Source: Thiofaba sp039822285
GTDB lineage: Bacteria > Pseudomonadota > Gammaproteobacteria > Halothiobacillales > Halothiobacillaceae
NCBI RefSeq assembly: GCF_039822285.1
Contig: NZ_JBAJEY010000004.1
Location: 62,001 to 126,000 of the forward strand
Direction: 5' to 3'
Length of the DNA stretch: 64,000 nt
The position numbers and the translations under genes are program-made. The notes beneath the pieces are model-generated. The model worked only from the letters and a program-made list of their open reading frames with translations, was not told the DNA's origin and ran no database searches. Shown here piece after piece: positions 53,158 through 63,089 of this stretch. How positions within the stretch are numbered: position 1 is the first letter of the stretch; every line of letters starts with the position of its first letter.

Positions 53158-55407
53158 TCAATCATAGAAGCCCTTGGCGTACAGGCCCAGGCGCCAGTCA
53201 GAGTAGCTGGCGCTCTCCTGCGCACCGAGCGTGATGCCGATGCGCCATTGAGGCGTCAGCGGCCAGGCGCCGTCGGCAAGGGCGCTGTACACAATACCCT
53301 TGCCGCTCGAGGCCGGGTATTTGCCGGGCTCCTCGCCTGTCAGCGGGTTGCCGGGCGCGGCAGCCTGCCAGTTCCAGTTGTGGCCGATACCCGCCTGGAG
53401 ATTCAGCTCCAGCTTGTCCAGATGAGTTTCATACTTGGCTACGGCACCGAGCTGGACGTAGCGATCCGGGCTGAAATAGCCGCCGTGGCCGAACTCGAAG
53501 GCGCTGAGGTTGCGCTGGTAATGGCTCAGGATCAGTTCCGGTCCGAGCGACAGGCCTGGGATGGAGGTGATTGGGCGAAGTGCCCGGCTATAGAGTTCGT
53601 ATTTCTTGTTGTCGGCCACGTTCTCGCCGGCCAAGGAGGCGGCCGTGAGGGAGGCGATGGCGCTCCAATCCCCGAGGCGCCGGTTGCCGCTGAGGGTCAG
53701 GCCCGTTTGCAGTACCCGCCCCCAGCCTGCCGAATAGGCGTCGGTCCGTTTGCCGCTGAATGCCAGGAGGCTTTCATCGCTTGGGCGCCTGAACAGGAGG
53801 GCGCTGAGCCCCCAGTCTGAGGTGTAGTAGCTGATGCCGGCCTCGCCGATCCACGCGGGGTCGGCCGCGGCTCCCGTATAGATGGTGCGAGGGGCGAGAT
53901 AGGGAAGCTCGCTTCTGAGCTCTCCCGTGGCGGAGCGGCCGATGCCGAGTCGATAGATCAGGCCATTCTCGCCCGTGTGTCGCCAGAGGGCGTAGAAGCC
54001 CTTGCCCGAGACCTCGTCGACATGATCATCGACGCGCTGCCCTTCCAGCTTGAGGCTGATGTTGTCGCTTTCCCCCTGCCAGCTGGCGGTGAGGGCAGAG
54101 GTGGTTTGGGTGAGCCGGCCCTCGCCAGGGGTGCCGGCCTTCTCGCGGATCATGCTCTCGAGTTTGACCGTCACGCCCGGGGGGGGCTCGTTGGAGGTGG
54201 CGCTGGCCACGGCGAGTTTTCCATCTGGACCGACAGAAAAGCGCTTCCCGCCCGCCTTGATGGCCTCCTTCACCTCAGGGGAGAGCAGTTCAGCCAACGG
54301 GCCTGGCTTGGCGTTGGCCTTCTCCAGCAGTTCTTCGTACCGCTTCAGACGATGCAGGCTGAAGGCCAGGCCCTGGGCATTCGAGTTGGCTGGCTTCTTG
54401 GCATAGGCGGCCGAGAACTGCTGCGCGGCATCCTCGAGTTTGCCGAGCCGATACTGCGTCCAGCCCAGGAGTTCCAACCCCCCTTCGTCGAGGGCAGCGT
54501 GCTGCTCAAGCAAGGCCTGCTCGGCCTCGGAATAGTTGCCCTGGTCAAAGGCGACCTTGGCCTTGTTGACGGCGAAGTTCGCCATTACCCGCTTCCGCTC
54601 GGGAGATTTGGGCCCCATTTTCTTGAGGACGTCCTGCATCTCTCCAAGGCGGTTGAAGTGAATCAGCACGTTGGCCAGGATCTCGTAGAACTCGTCGTCG
54701 TCCACCAGTTCGGCCGCCTTGCGCGCGGCCATGACGGCCGTCGCCTCGTCGTTGAGGGCCATGGCGGTGTAGGCCATGGCGCCCAGCGTGCCGAAGTCCT
54801 CGAGGCGCACGGCGTCGTCCCAGATCTCCTTCATCATGCGCAGGGCATCCTCCTTGCGCCCGGCGTTGGAGGCCTCCGCGATGGCGATCATGGCTTGATC
54901 GTATTTCTTCAGGCTTTCATCCCCGCGAGCCTGCTTCGCGGCAAGGCTTGCGTCATCGGCCAGGCCCGAGGGGGCGGCCCCCTCGGCCGGTGGACGGGCG
55001 GCCGGGGCGGGCCGCGCAGGAGGATGCCCGTGAGCTACGGCCTCTTGCTGGGGCTTCGATGGCGCCGGGCTTCCCCCACCTGCGGCGGGCTTGTCCTTGG
55101 CAGGGCTGGTTTGGGCGGCTTTCTTCACCGCCTCGGAGGCGGGTTGTTTGGCCGCCCCGCGCGGCTGGATTGACTCCATGGCGCCGGTGGGCAGGGCGCT
55201 TCTCGCCGGCGCGGGACGCTGCCGCTCCACGCCGACGGCGGGGGGCTTCTGCATCTCCTGAAGGGGCTGGATCGCCTCGATGCTTCCGGAGCGGCGAATC
55301 GGGGTCGTTTCCTCGATGTTGGAGGGCGCCGGAATAAGCTCGACTTCAGCCCCGGCGGGCAGGGCATGAAGGAGGATCAGCGGCGACAGATAGACCGGGT
55401 ATCTCAT
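53158..55407 (-). CDS. bcsC: Cellulose export barrel BcsC, short form
   Basis: 749 residues against 1100-1300 in typical BcsC. Signal peptide, a long Ala/Pro-rich linker (about 30-160), a reduced TPR region (about 165-400), and the BcsC C-terminal domain with HGGYFSPDRYVQLG and a terminal beta-barrel (ends LGLYAKGFYD). It guides the polymer across the periplasm and outer membrane. The start overlaps the BcsZ stop by ATGA. The reduced TPR count would make the periplasmic arm shorter than usual. Confidence 0.85.
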   Translation of the reverse strand: MRYPVYLSPLILLHALPAGAEVELIPAPSNIEETTPIRRSGSIEAIQPLQEMQKPPAVGVERQRPAPARSALPTGAMESIQPRGAAKQPASEAVKKAAQTSPAKDKPAAGGGSPAPSKPQQEAVAHGHPPARPAPAARPPAEGAAPSGLADDASLAAKQARGDESLKKYDQAMIAIAEASNAGRKEDALRMMKEIWDDAVRLEDFGTLGAMAYTAMALNDEATAVMAARKAAELVDDDEFYEILANVLIHFNRLGEMQDVLKKMGPKSPERKRVMANFAVNKAKVAFDQGNYSEAEQALLEQHAALDEGGLELLGWTQYRLGKLEDAAQQFSAAYAKKPANSNAQGLAFSLHRLKRYEELLEKANAKPGPLAELLSPEVKEAIKAGGKRFSVGPDGKLAVASATSNEPPPGVTVKLESMIREKAGTPGEGRLTQTTSALTASWQGESDNISLKLEGQRVDDHVDEVSGKGFYALWRHTGENGLIYRLGIGRSATGELRSELPYLAPRTIYTGAAADPAWIGEAGISYYTSDWGLSALLFRRPSDESLLAFSGKRTDAYSAGWGRVLQTGLTLSGNRRLGDWSAIASLTAASLAGENVADNKKYELYSRALRPITSIPGLSLGPELILSHYQRNLSAFEFGHGGYFSPDRYVQLGAVAKYETHLDKLELNLQAGIGHNWNWQAAAPGNPLTGEEPGKYPASSGKGIVYSALADGAWPLTPQWRIGITLGAQESASYSDWRLGLYAKGFYD

Positions 55408-56429
55408 GGCAACGCTTCGGAGCGAGTCAGGACGAGTTGGGCGAAGAGGGTCAGGGTGCTGCCATAATAGTCCTTCGCGTCGATCGGGGGCCGAGGTCCG
55501 GTTGCCTTGTCCAGGCAGCCGGACACGAGGTAGCGGACGGCGCGCTGGGCCAGGGTCAGGGGATAGGCGGCCCGGTCACCGTTCGCTAGATCCACCCAGG
55601 CGGGGGCATCGTCGTTCGGCCATGCCTGGAGGAAACCCTGCATCAGGATGGGGTCCTTCATTCCAGACCAGCAGAGATAGATGGGCAGCCTCACCGCCTC
55701 GAAGCCCACGCGGCGCTTGGCGGGATCCGACGGCAGCCCGAGATGGTCGTCGGCGTGCAGGATCACCCAGTCCGGCGGCAGCTGGTGAGGGCCGTAGCGG
55801 GTCAGGGCCAGCAGGGACAGGCCGGACTTGGGCAGCGCTTGCCAGACCGGGTCGGGGTCGATCCGTGCAAGTGCCTTGAAGGCCGGGAAGACCCAGTAGG
55901 AGGGGTTGAGCGTAAGGTTCTCTCCCTCCTTGAAGCCTTGCTGCGCGGGAAGCAGCACGGGGCCGAACGAGGTGGAGGCAATGAGGGTGGCGCGCACACG
56001 CTCGGCGATGACTCGCGCCTCGGTGACCCACTCGGGCCGTTTCCAGCGCTCGCCGGCACGCGCGAGGGCCCAGGCGATCAGCAGGTCCCCGTCCGTGGCA
56101 TTGTTCCAGTCCTGCACCGGCGGATTGCTGTTCGGATTCCATTGCCAGCCGAAGAGCTTGTCCTCGCGCTGCAGGTTCTTCTGCGTCCAGCCCCAGAGGG
56201 ACTCGAACGTGGCGCGGTCTTCCGCGGCCAGGGCCAGCAGCATGCCGTAGCCTTGGCCCTCGGAATGGCTGATCTGGCGGTTGCCGGTATCGATCACCCG
56301 CCCCTCAGGGCTGATGAAGTGGGTCTTGTAGGCCCGCCAGTCGGCGTCGGGCAGCAGCGATGACGCCTGGGCCCCCCCCAAAACCGCCCAGAGAAATCCG
56401 CTCATCAGCATCAGTGTCCAAGGTTTCAT
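55404..56429 (-). CDS. bcsZ: Periplasmic endoglucanase BcsZ (GH8)
   Basis: 341 residues. Signal peptide, then the GH8 fold: general acid Glu in HSEGQGYGML (about 55), NNATDGDLLIAWAL with the catalytic Asp region, and the C-terminal KDYYGSTLTLFAQL. It cuts beta-1,4-glucan and is required for efficient cellulose export. ATG at 56429, 27 bases after BcsB. Confidence 0.92.
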   Translation of the reverse strand: MKPWTLMLMSGFLWAVLGGAQASSLLPDADWRAYKTHFISPEGRVIDTGNRQISHSEGQGYGMLLALAAEDRATFESLWGWTQKNLQREDKLFGWQWNPNSNPPVQDWNNATDGDLLIAWALARAGERWKRPEWVTEARVIAERVRATLIASTSFGPVLLPAQQGFKEGENLTLNPSYWVFPAFKALARIDPDPVWQALPKSGLSLLALTRYGPHQLPPDWVILHADDHLGLPSDPAKRRVGFEAVRLPIYLCWSGMKDPILMQGFLQAWPNDDAPAWVDLANGDRAAYPLTLAQRAVRYLVSGCLDKATGPRPPIDAKDYYGSTLTLFAQLVLTRSEALP

Positions 56430-56456
56430 GGTTGACCTCGACGATGGGCGGCCGGA

Positions 56457-58751
56457 TCAGGCCGCCTGATCCAGTCGGCGTGCACGCTGGCGCAGCAGCC
56501 ACCAGCTCAGCGTCGCCGCCAGCAGGATGACGGCCAGCGTGATCAGGATCGCCAGCCAGGGGTGGTTGGAGAAGATCTGGCTGCCAGGGCTCATGGCGGA
56601 CTTTTCACCGATGAACACCTTGTCCGCAGGGTGGGCCTTGGCTGTGGCCTCGCCATCCATGGTCCACAACATGGCGGAGCCATCCATAGCCCCCCAGGTG
56701 GAGTGCTCCACCAGACGTTGCGTGCCCTCTTGGAGGTACTGAGCCTGGGCAGCGGTCAGCACCGTGACCGGGATGCCCGTCGAGAGCGAGACGTACTGGA
56801 CCAGCGCTGCGCTGGCGCCGAGACCATCGCTCAAGGCGAGTTCCGCGCTCGCGTGCTTCTCGACGGACGTCAATTGGACGAGGGGAGTCTGGGGCTGGTC
56901 GACCCAGCGCTTGATGCCTTGGCCAACGTCGGTGGCTTGGTGCGACCCCACGTTGAAGGCCTGCCAGCGCTGATTGGGCATGAATGCGGTCATTTCCTTG
57001 CGGATCGCTTCCGGAAGCGCACGCTCGGGGCCGACCACGATCAATCCGTCCAGCTCTCCGAGCTTGTCTTGGCTCGACAGGAAGCGGAGCGAAGTCAGTG
57101 GCGCCTTGTTGACCTGGCGCAGCTTGGCGATCAGGCTGAGCGCGCTGCTGAGGGTGGCGGGCTCCATGTCCGCGGCCATCACGCCGACGCCCAGGCCGTC
57201 GGCGGCACGGGTGTAGGGCAGGCCGGTCCGTGCGAGCAGCCCGAGGTCGGGCAGGCTCATGTAGTCGGCCACCGGCGGCAGTTCGAGGCGGGAATCCTCG
57301 AAGATGGAAACCAGCAGGTTTTCGGTGAAGATCGGCTCACAGGCTCCGCCCAGGTCCTCGCCGATTATGGTGGGTACGAATTTCAGCTCGTTGCTGCCAG
57401 GGCGGAGGCTGATGGTGGGAATCTTGACCTTGTACTTGAAGAATTGCTCTCCGTGCGGGTCCTGCATGGGCAGGGCCCTGATGAACTGGCCATTGAGCAT
57501 GATGTTGAGACCGGACTTCTTGTCGAATCCGGCCCCGTAGGCAAAGTTGAGCTCAAGTTCGATGAATGGCTTGGCGGGATCCTGCATCTCGCGGCTGGCC
57601 CAGAACTCGAGCCGTGCCGGGGTGGGGTACATGCCCTTTAGCGTGGTCGTCTTGAAACCGAAGTTGGCGAAGCTCGTCCAGCCCTTTTCATCTTCCAGCG
57701 GCTTGATGCGCTGATATCCCTGATCCATTCGCAGCTTGGAGACGGAGACATCCGCACGGTCAGGCAGGGCGATGCCGGGCAGGTTCAGCATGGTGGCGGC
57801 CTGGCGCACCTGGGCAGGCGTGATGCCGCTGATCACAAGGATCGAGCGGGTGGGGTCCTGGTCGCTCTGGAACAGCCCGATGTAGCCCTCCTTGATGTTC
57901 GCGAGGATGTCGGCGCTGACAAAGGGGGCGAGCTGGTCGCGCGTCCCAAGCAGCACGCCGTCCCAGGCCTGGTCCGGCAACTGCACGCCAGGGAAGCGAA
58001 GCCGGGGCTCGCCGGCCTTCGCCGGCGCCGGGTTCATTTCGTTGATGCGGACGGCAACCGGCAGGTAATCGAAGGTCGCGGCGATCGACTGGCTGACTTG
58101 CGCGGCGGCCTGGCGCAGGTCCTCGTCCTGCCCGAGGCTGCCGCGCGGAATCATCAGTTCGAGGGTGTAGCGATCCAGCCAAAGCCGGCGGTCGAAGATG
58201 TCCGTCAGCCTGGCCAGGGATGGGGTGATCGGGCGGCGCGAGGCCTTCAGGCGCAGGGCGGAGTGGGCCGCATCCACTTGGGAGTAAAGCTCCGGTGCCG
58301 ATGGATCCTCGCACTCGTCGGTGTAGTGCTGGGCGGCGCGGAAACCGATTTCACGAAACCCAGGCCTGAATCCGTCCAGCGGCAGCGCGATGCGGGCGGC
58401 GTTGTCGGGCTGATGGGCCTTGACCGGCAATTGGGCGATGACGCGGTTGTCCAGGGTGACGGCGAGCTGCGAGCGGGGGAGCATGGAGATCGAGTTGGTG
58501 TACACCATCTCCAGCTTCACGTCCTCGATCTTGAGGCGCTGGGGCACGGGGAGGCTGAGGGCCTTGCGTGCCTCGGCGCCGCGCAGTTCGAGCGGTGCGC
58601 GGTTGCCTCCATTGAGCCAGCCGAGCGGGATGCTGTACTCGCCCTCATTGTGACTGAACTGCAGTGCCTCCGAAGGGCTGGCCAGGGCCGCGGGCAGCCC
58701 AAGCATGCAGAGGGCGATGGCCCGCAAGGGCCGATGGATGGGCAGTCTCAT
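56457..58751 (-). CDS. bcsB: Cellulose synthase regulatory subunit BcsB
   Basis: 764 residues. Signal peptide, two repeated carbohydrate-binding plus flavodoxin-like periplasmic domains (the ISGITPAQVRQAATMLNLP stretch belongs to one), and a C-terminal transmembrane anchor (HPWLAILITLAVILLAATLSWW) that docks on BcsA. It guides the glucan chain in the periplasm. It overlaps bcsA by ATGA. Confidence 0.92.
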   Translation of the reverse strand: MRLPIHRPLRAIALCMLGLPAALASPSEALQFSHNEGEYSIPLGWLNGGNRAPLELRGAEARKALSLPVPQRLKIEDVKLEMVYTNSISMLPRSQLAVTLDNRVIAQLPVKAHQPDNAARIALPLDGFRPGFREIGFRAAQHYTDECEDPSAPELYSQVDAAHSALRLKASRRPITPSLARLTDIFDRRLWLDRYTLELMIPRGSLGQDEDLRQAAAQVSQSIAATFDYLPVAVRINEMNPAPAKAGEPRLRFPGVQLPDQAWDGVLLGTRDQLAPFVSADILANIKEGYIGLFQSDQDPTRSILVISGITPAQVRQAATMLNLPGIALPDRADVSVSKLRMDQGYQRIKPLEDEKGWTSFANFGFKTTTLKGMYPTPARLEFWASREMQDPAKPFIELELNFAYGAGFDKKSGLNIMLNGQFIRALPMQDPHGEQFFKYKVKIPTISLRPGSNELKFVPTIIGEDLGGACEPIFTENLLVSIFEDSRLELPPVADYMSLPDLGLLARTGLPYTRAADGLGVGVMAADMEPATLSSALSLIAKLRQVNKAPLTSLRFLSSQDKLGELDGLIVVGPERALPEAIRKEMTAFMPNQRWQAFNVGSHQATDVGQGIKRWVDQPQTPLVQLTSVEKHASAELALSDGLGASAALVQYVSLSTGIPVTVLTAAQAQYLQEGTQRLVEHSTWGAMDGSAMLWTMDGEATAKAHPADKVFIGEKSAMSPGSQIFSNHPWLAILITLAVILLAATLSWWLLRQRARRLDQAA

Positions 58752-61030
58752 GAGGGGCTCCTCAGGTCCTTTTGCTTGGATGTGAACAGGGCTTGCAGGC
58801 GCTCAAGCAGGCGACCGAAAAACAGTCGCGTAAGGAAGGCGAAATTCCCGAATCCATGCTCGAAGGCCGTCTTGATCAGGAACAGCAGGCCCTCCATCAG
58901 GCCGATACGGTGCTGCCGGCGGCGCTGATTGGCTTGGTGCAGGTCGCTGTCGCCGTAGACGAGGGCGATGATCGCGCGTTTTTCCTCGAGTGTCTGCGGT
59001 TCGAACAGGAGGCCGAGCTCCCAGCGCTGGGCGCCTACGTACTGGTGCCTGACCAGGCGGGCAGGGATCTCGACCGTCTTCATGTCCCAGGCCCGGATGT
59101 TCACCCTGAGCTTGACCTTCTGCTGCTTTGGAAGGCCCTGCCTCGAGAGGATGCCGGCTCCGGCATGGCTGAGGTCGATCATCCGGATGGGGAGTTCTTC
59201 TGTGTGGAGCATGAGTGTGGCCGGAATATCAATCAGCTGGGCCGGGATGCGGTAGGCCGAGCGCTTTTGCGCCTTTTCCAGCATGACGCCAATGGCGGCC
59301 AGCGAGTAGACCATGTTGACGATGGTGATGGTCATCGTCAGGGTGATGACGCCGAGGTCCTCGGGGACGACATAGAGCCGGATCACGCCGGCGATGATGC
59401 AGACGATGTCGATCACCAGCATCACGTAGAAGGGCAGGGCCAGCTGCGAGATGAAGTTCTCTTCCAGCCGCTCCCCTTTCGGGGTCACGGCAAAGGACGG
59501 GGAGCGCGGATTGCGCAGGACGTTGAGGATGGCCGGCAGCGCGTGCACGGACTGGATGGTCTCGTACAGTTCCGAGATCAGCGGCCAGCGGGTGCGCCCA
59601 TAGAGGATGTTGGCCAGGATCATCGCGGCCAGGACGTGGGGAATCGCGTAGGCCACCAGGTCCAGGGGGATGAAGGCGTCGACGATCTGGAGCGAGAACA
59701 GCAGGTAGAGCGAGGGCGCGATGAAAAAGATGAGACGCGCGAAGGGGAAGAACCAGAAGAACACCGACGAGGTGTAGGCCAGGCGCTGGGCGATGCTCAT
59801 CCTGGGCTGGCGCCAGGGGTTCTTGAGCAGGAAGATCTGCACCATGCCTTGCGCCCAGCGCGTGCGCTGCACGATGAAGCTGGAGAATGTCTCCGGCTGC
59901 AGGCCGGCGACCATGGGCTTGCCGAAATACACGCTGTTCAGGCCGTGCTGGCCGTGCAGGGCCATGGCGGTCTCGGCATCCTCGGTGATGGTCTCGCCGG
60001 CGATCCCGCCGATGCGGTCAAGGTGGCTGCGGCGCAGCACGGCCGCGGAGCCGCAGAAGAACGAGGCATTCCAGAAGTCCAGGCCGTGCTGGATCACGGT
60101 GTAGAACATCTCGTTTTCGCTGGGCATCTGCTCGTAGGTGCGCAGGTTGCGCTCCAGCGGGTCGGGGTTGATGAAATAGTGCGGCGTCTGGACCAGGAAC
60201 AGGTCGGGGTCCTTGAGGAAGAAGCCGACGGTGTTTTCCAGAATGTCCACGGTGGGGATGTGGTCTGCGTCAAGGATCAGCACCAGTTCGCCGCGGCAGT
60301 GATCCCGGAGCGCGGTGTTGAGGTTTCCCGCCTTGGCATGCTCGTTTCGCTCCCGCGTCACGTAGATCGCGCCGACCTTCTCACACAGCGCTTGGAGGGT
60401 GTGGTGCCGCGCCCATGATTGCGCGGCGATGTCGGGACGGTTACGGCGCTGGACGGTGCCGCCGTCGTCGCAGAGGTAGACCTTGAAGCGGTGGCGCGGG
60501 TAGCGGACCTGGGTCGCGGCCAGCAGGGTCAGCTCCAGCAGCTCCGGATCCTCGTTGTAGGTCGGGATCAGGATGTCGACGGTCGGCAGCTGGTCGGGAT
60601 CGTCGGGGAGCTTGGGCGGGGTGCGGCTGGTCGGGTAGGCGTTGACGAAGGCCCCGATCAGGTAGATGGCCAAGCCGTAGAGTTCCGCGCCGAGCAGCAG
60701 CAGGGCGCCGATCGTGCTCATGGGGTCGTGGTAGCTGATCGTGTAGTTGATGCGCCAGGAGATGTAGCGCAGGCTGATGTAGGCGGCCAGCAGGATGGCG
60801 ATCAGGCGCAGCCATCTCATCTCACGGGCCTGGTGGGTCTCGAGCCGGTCCACGCTCCACATGATGAGGAAAAGGATGCCGACGAATACCCCCACCAGGA
60901 GTGCCTGGGTGTCGCGCGGGAGCGGCTGGTACGCTAGCCAGAGCAGGGCGAAGATGGCGGCCAGCCACAACACCATGCCCTGGCGGGCGAGCAGGGGCTC
61001 GAGGATGCCTCGGAAGCGCTCCGTGCCCAT
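58748..61030 (-). CDS. bcsA: Cellulose synthase catalytic subunit BcsA
   Basis: 760 residues, eight or so transmembrane helices. GT2 motifs DDGG, DADH, TED (349-351), QRTRW (388-392), and a C-terminal PilZ domain with RSAYR (590-594) and DLSHAG (619-624), the arginines and acid that bind c-di-GMP. It polymerises UDP-glucose into beta-1,4-glucan and is turned on by c-di-GMP. The full set of catalytic and allosteric residues is present. It follows directly on the coiled-coil gene. Confidence 0.95.
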   Translation of the reverse strand: MGTERFRGILEPLLARQGMVLWLAAIFALLWLAYQPLPRDTQALLVGVFVGILFLIMWSVDRLETHQAREMRWLRLIAILLAAYISLRYISWRINYTISYHDPMSTIGALLLLGAELYGLAIYLIGAFVNAYPTSRTPPKLPDDPDQLPTVDILIPTYNEDPELLELTLLAATQVRYPRHRFKVYLCDDGGTVQRRNRPDIAAQSWARHHTLQALCEKVGAIYVTRERNEHAKAGNLNTALRDHCRGELVLILDADHIPTVDILENTVGFFLKDPDLFLVQTPHYFINPDPLERNLRTYEQMPSENEMFYTVIQHGLDFWNASFFCGSAAVLRRSHLDRIGGIAGETITEDAETAMALHGQHGLNSVYFGKPMVAGLQPETFSSFIVQRTRWAQGMVQIFLLKNPWRQPRMSIAQRLAYTSSVFFWFFPFARLIFFIAPSLYLLFSLQIVDAFIPLDLVAYAIPHVLAAMILANILYGRTRWPLISELYETIQSVHALPAILNVLRNPRSPSFAVTPKGERLEENFISQLALPFYVMLVIDIVCIIAGVIRLYVVPEDLGVITLTMTITIVNMVYSLAAIGVMLEKAQKRSAYRIPAQLIDIPATLMLHTEELPIRMIDLSHAGAGILSRQGLPKQQKVKLRVNIRAWDMKTVEIPARLVRHQYVGAQRWELGLLFEPQTLEEKRAIIALVYGDSDLHQANQRRRQHRIGLMEGLLFLIKTAFEHGFGNFAFLTRLFFGRLLERLQALFTSKQKDLRSPS

Positions 61031-61783
61031 TTAGATGGCGGGGCGGTCGAGTTCGCGGCGCAGCTCGAGGGCGAGCTTGTCCAGCTCGGCGCGCAGCTGA
61101 TCCATGGTGGGCCTCGGCGCAAGCGTGCTGCTGTTCTGGTTGGCCTCGGCTGTGGTCACGTGCGTCTCCTTGTCGCTCGAAGCGGGTTCGCCCTGCTGGG
61201 CGAGCATGATGGCCATTTTTTCCAGCAGCTCGCGTATGGCGGCAAGTTCCGCGGCGGGGTCAGCGGAGGGCGCCGTCGGGCTAGGAGCGGCGGCTTGCGG
61301 CACCTCGATGGTCCGGGTGGAGGTCGGGTCGTCCTGCGGCTCGCTGGGCGGGGATGTCTCGCCAGCCGTTTCCGGTGATGAGTCCGGCTGCTGCCCGGGA
61401 GGAGGCGAGGCCTGGGCTTCCCGTGAGATCAGCAGGTGCAGCAGGGTCTCGAACTTGCCGTCCAGTGCCGACAGACGTTGTTCGAGCTCGGGCAGGGGCT
61501 TGGTCTTCTCTTCGGATGCAGGCGTGGCGGGAGGCTCGGCCGCAGGCGGCGGGGCCTGTTCCAGCTCCAGGAGTCGTTGCCGCACCAGTTCGTTCACGAG
61601 GTCGGGAAGATCGTTGAAGCTCTTGTGCAACTGAGCCTTGAGCTTGTTCGTTTCCCGGGTGAGCAGCACGTTGTTGCCGGCGATGTAGACCAGGAACCCG
61701 AGCGCGATGCCCCATTGCGGCCCGAGGAGCAGCGTTGAAGCCAGCGCCGTGCCGAGGGCACCGAAGGTCAGAATGGTGCGCAT
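61031..61783 (-). CDS. Membrane-anchored coiled-coil protein of the cellulose operon, unknown
   Basis: 250 residues. Two short hydrophobic segments at the N-terminus (about 5-35) are followed by an RETNKLKAQLHKSF heptad stretch, a Pro/Ala/Ser-rich spacer and two further coiled-coil stretches (LEQRLSALDGKFETLLHLL and the C-terminal MDQLRAELDKLALELRREL). No named family is evident. It abuts bcsA with no gap and occupies the place of BcsQ/WssA in related operons. It might organise or position the synthase. Confidence 0.6.
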   Translation of the reverse strand: MRTILTFGALGTALASTLLLGPQWGIALGFLVYIAGNNVLLTRETNKLKAQLHKSFNDLPDLVNELVRQRLLELEQAPPPAAEPPATPASEEKTKPLPELEQRLSALDGKFETLLHLLISREAQASPPPGQQPDSSPETAGETSPPSEPQDDPTSTRTIEVPQAAAPSPTAPSADPAAELAAIRELLEKMAIMLAQQGEPASSDKETHVTTAEANQNSSTLAPRPTMDQLRAELDKLALELRRELDRPAI

Positions 61784-61813
61784 AAGCTCTTGCCTTGGAT
61801 GGATGGGGATATG

Positions 61814-63085
61814 TCAGTGGCGTGCATGGCTCACCTCCGGACCTTCCTTCTCGACACAAAGAGGCCCCTGCCCGCCCGCCGCCGTCTGGCATGCCTTGGC
61901 AGGTGGTGTCTGTGCGAGACTGGCGTGACGCGCGGATAAGGCCACCTGGCTGGCCAGCAGGGCGCGATCGATATCCTGAAGCGGCTCCTGCAACACTCGC
62001 TCGGTCATTTCCCAGACAATCCAGGGGGTGGGGGCCTCGTTTTGTGCTTCCTGCTCAAGAAACTCGGACATGGATTGCGCAAAGCCGCCCCCGTCGCGGG
62101 CGAGGTTGCCCACTTCGCTTGCCAGCGCCGCGGCGAGGAAATCGGCAAAGTGGGCGTTGCGAGAGAACGATGTGCCGATCAAGGCGACCCTCTGATGGGC
62201 GGCATCACCGAACAGGGCATCGGCGCTCACTTCCGTTGCTTTTTGGGCACTGGCGGAAAAATGCATGCCGGCGACCTGATCGGGGGCGGGGCGCCAGGCC
62301 TCGGGCAGCCCGTCCAGGCCAGCCAGGCGAACGAGATCGCCCCAGCGTGGCCGGATATCCGTCGGATGATGCTCGATCAGGGTGGGGGAGGCAGGCGCGA
62401 AGCCCATGGCCTTGAGCTGGGCGGCCACGGCGCTTGCCGCAGCCTCGGCGCCTGCAAGGCTCCAGTGGGTGTCGGTCCGGTCGAAGGCGGCGCCCTGGCT
62501 CTGCTTGACGGGGGCCAGGGCGGTCCTGAGGTCCACCACCGTCACGCCGGCGGACGCAAGGCCGCGGACCCACTGATCATAGCGGGTATCAAGTGCGGCG
62601 GGGCGTGGCAGGTCGCAGAGGTGGTCGCGCTCGATCCGGGTCTTGTCGGGTACCAGCGCGACCACAAGCCGGCTGCCCCGCGCCGCCAGTGCCGCGTGTA
62701 GTTTGAGCGCGATGTCCAGGCGCTCCTCGGCATTTTGCGCGGCATTCCGGTGCGGTTTCAGCTCGTCCATCAGGAACAGCCAGCCAGGACAGCCTTGCTG
62801 GACGCGCGGGCCGGTGTCGTTGAAGGCCAGCCAGCCGATCTCACGCTGGCGTTGGCCCAGCCACTCGGCCAGGGGGGTGCTGCGCAGGTCCTCCGCCAGG
62901 GCGCGCATGGGCTTGCCGGCGGTGAAGTCGTCCCAGCCGTTCGCCCTGGTCTTGACCAGGCCGCCGTCACTCAAGGTGACCAGGTTGCTGACCCCGAAGC
63001 CGAGCAGCAGCGCGCCGAAGGCGGCGATGAAGGTCCAGGCCTGCCAGCGCGTGCGAATCAGGGCGTTGTGGAGTTCCTGGGACAT
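61814..63085 (-). CDS. AlgJ/AlgX-like O-acetyltransferase (WssI-like)
   Basis: 423 residues with one N-terminal transmembrane helix and a periplasmic SGNH-like domain: DTHWSLAGA supplies Asp and His, GTSFSRN the catalytic Ser. AlgJ-type enzymes accept acetyl groups moved across the membrane by an MBOAT partner and add them to polysaccharide. The MBOAT gene is just upstream with only 4 bases between. With BcsA-C this indicates acetylated cellulose. ATG at 63085. Confidence 0.85.
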   Translation of the reverse strand: MSQELHNALIRTRWQAWTFIAAFGALLLGFGVSNLVTLSDGGLVKTRANGWDDFTAGKPMRALAEDLRSTPLAEWLGQRQREIGWLAFNDTGPRVQQGCPGWLFLMDELKPHRNAAQNAEERLDIALKLHAALAARGSRLVVALVPDKTRIERDHLCDLPRPAALDTRYDQWVRGLASAGVTVVDLRTALAPVKQSQGAAFDRTDTHWSLAGAEAAASAVAAQLKAMGFAPASPTLIEHHPTDIRPRWGDLVRLAGLDGLPEAWRPAPDQVAGMHFSASAQKATEVSADALFGDAAHQRVALIGTSFSRNAHFADFLAAALASEVGNLARDGGGFAQSMSEFLEQEAQNEAPTPWIVWEMTERVLQEPLQDIDRALLASQVALSARHASLAQTPPAKACQTAAGGQGPLCVEKEGPEVSHARH

Positions 63086-63089
63086 CGGC

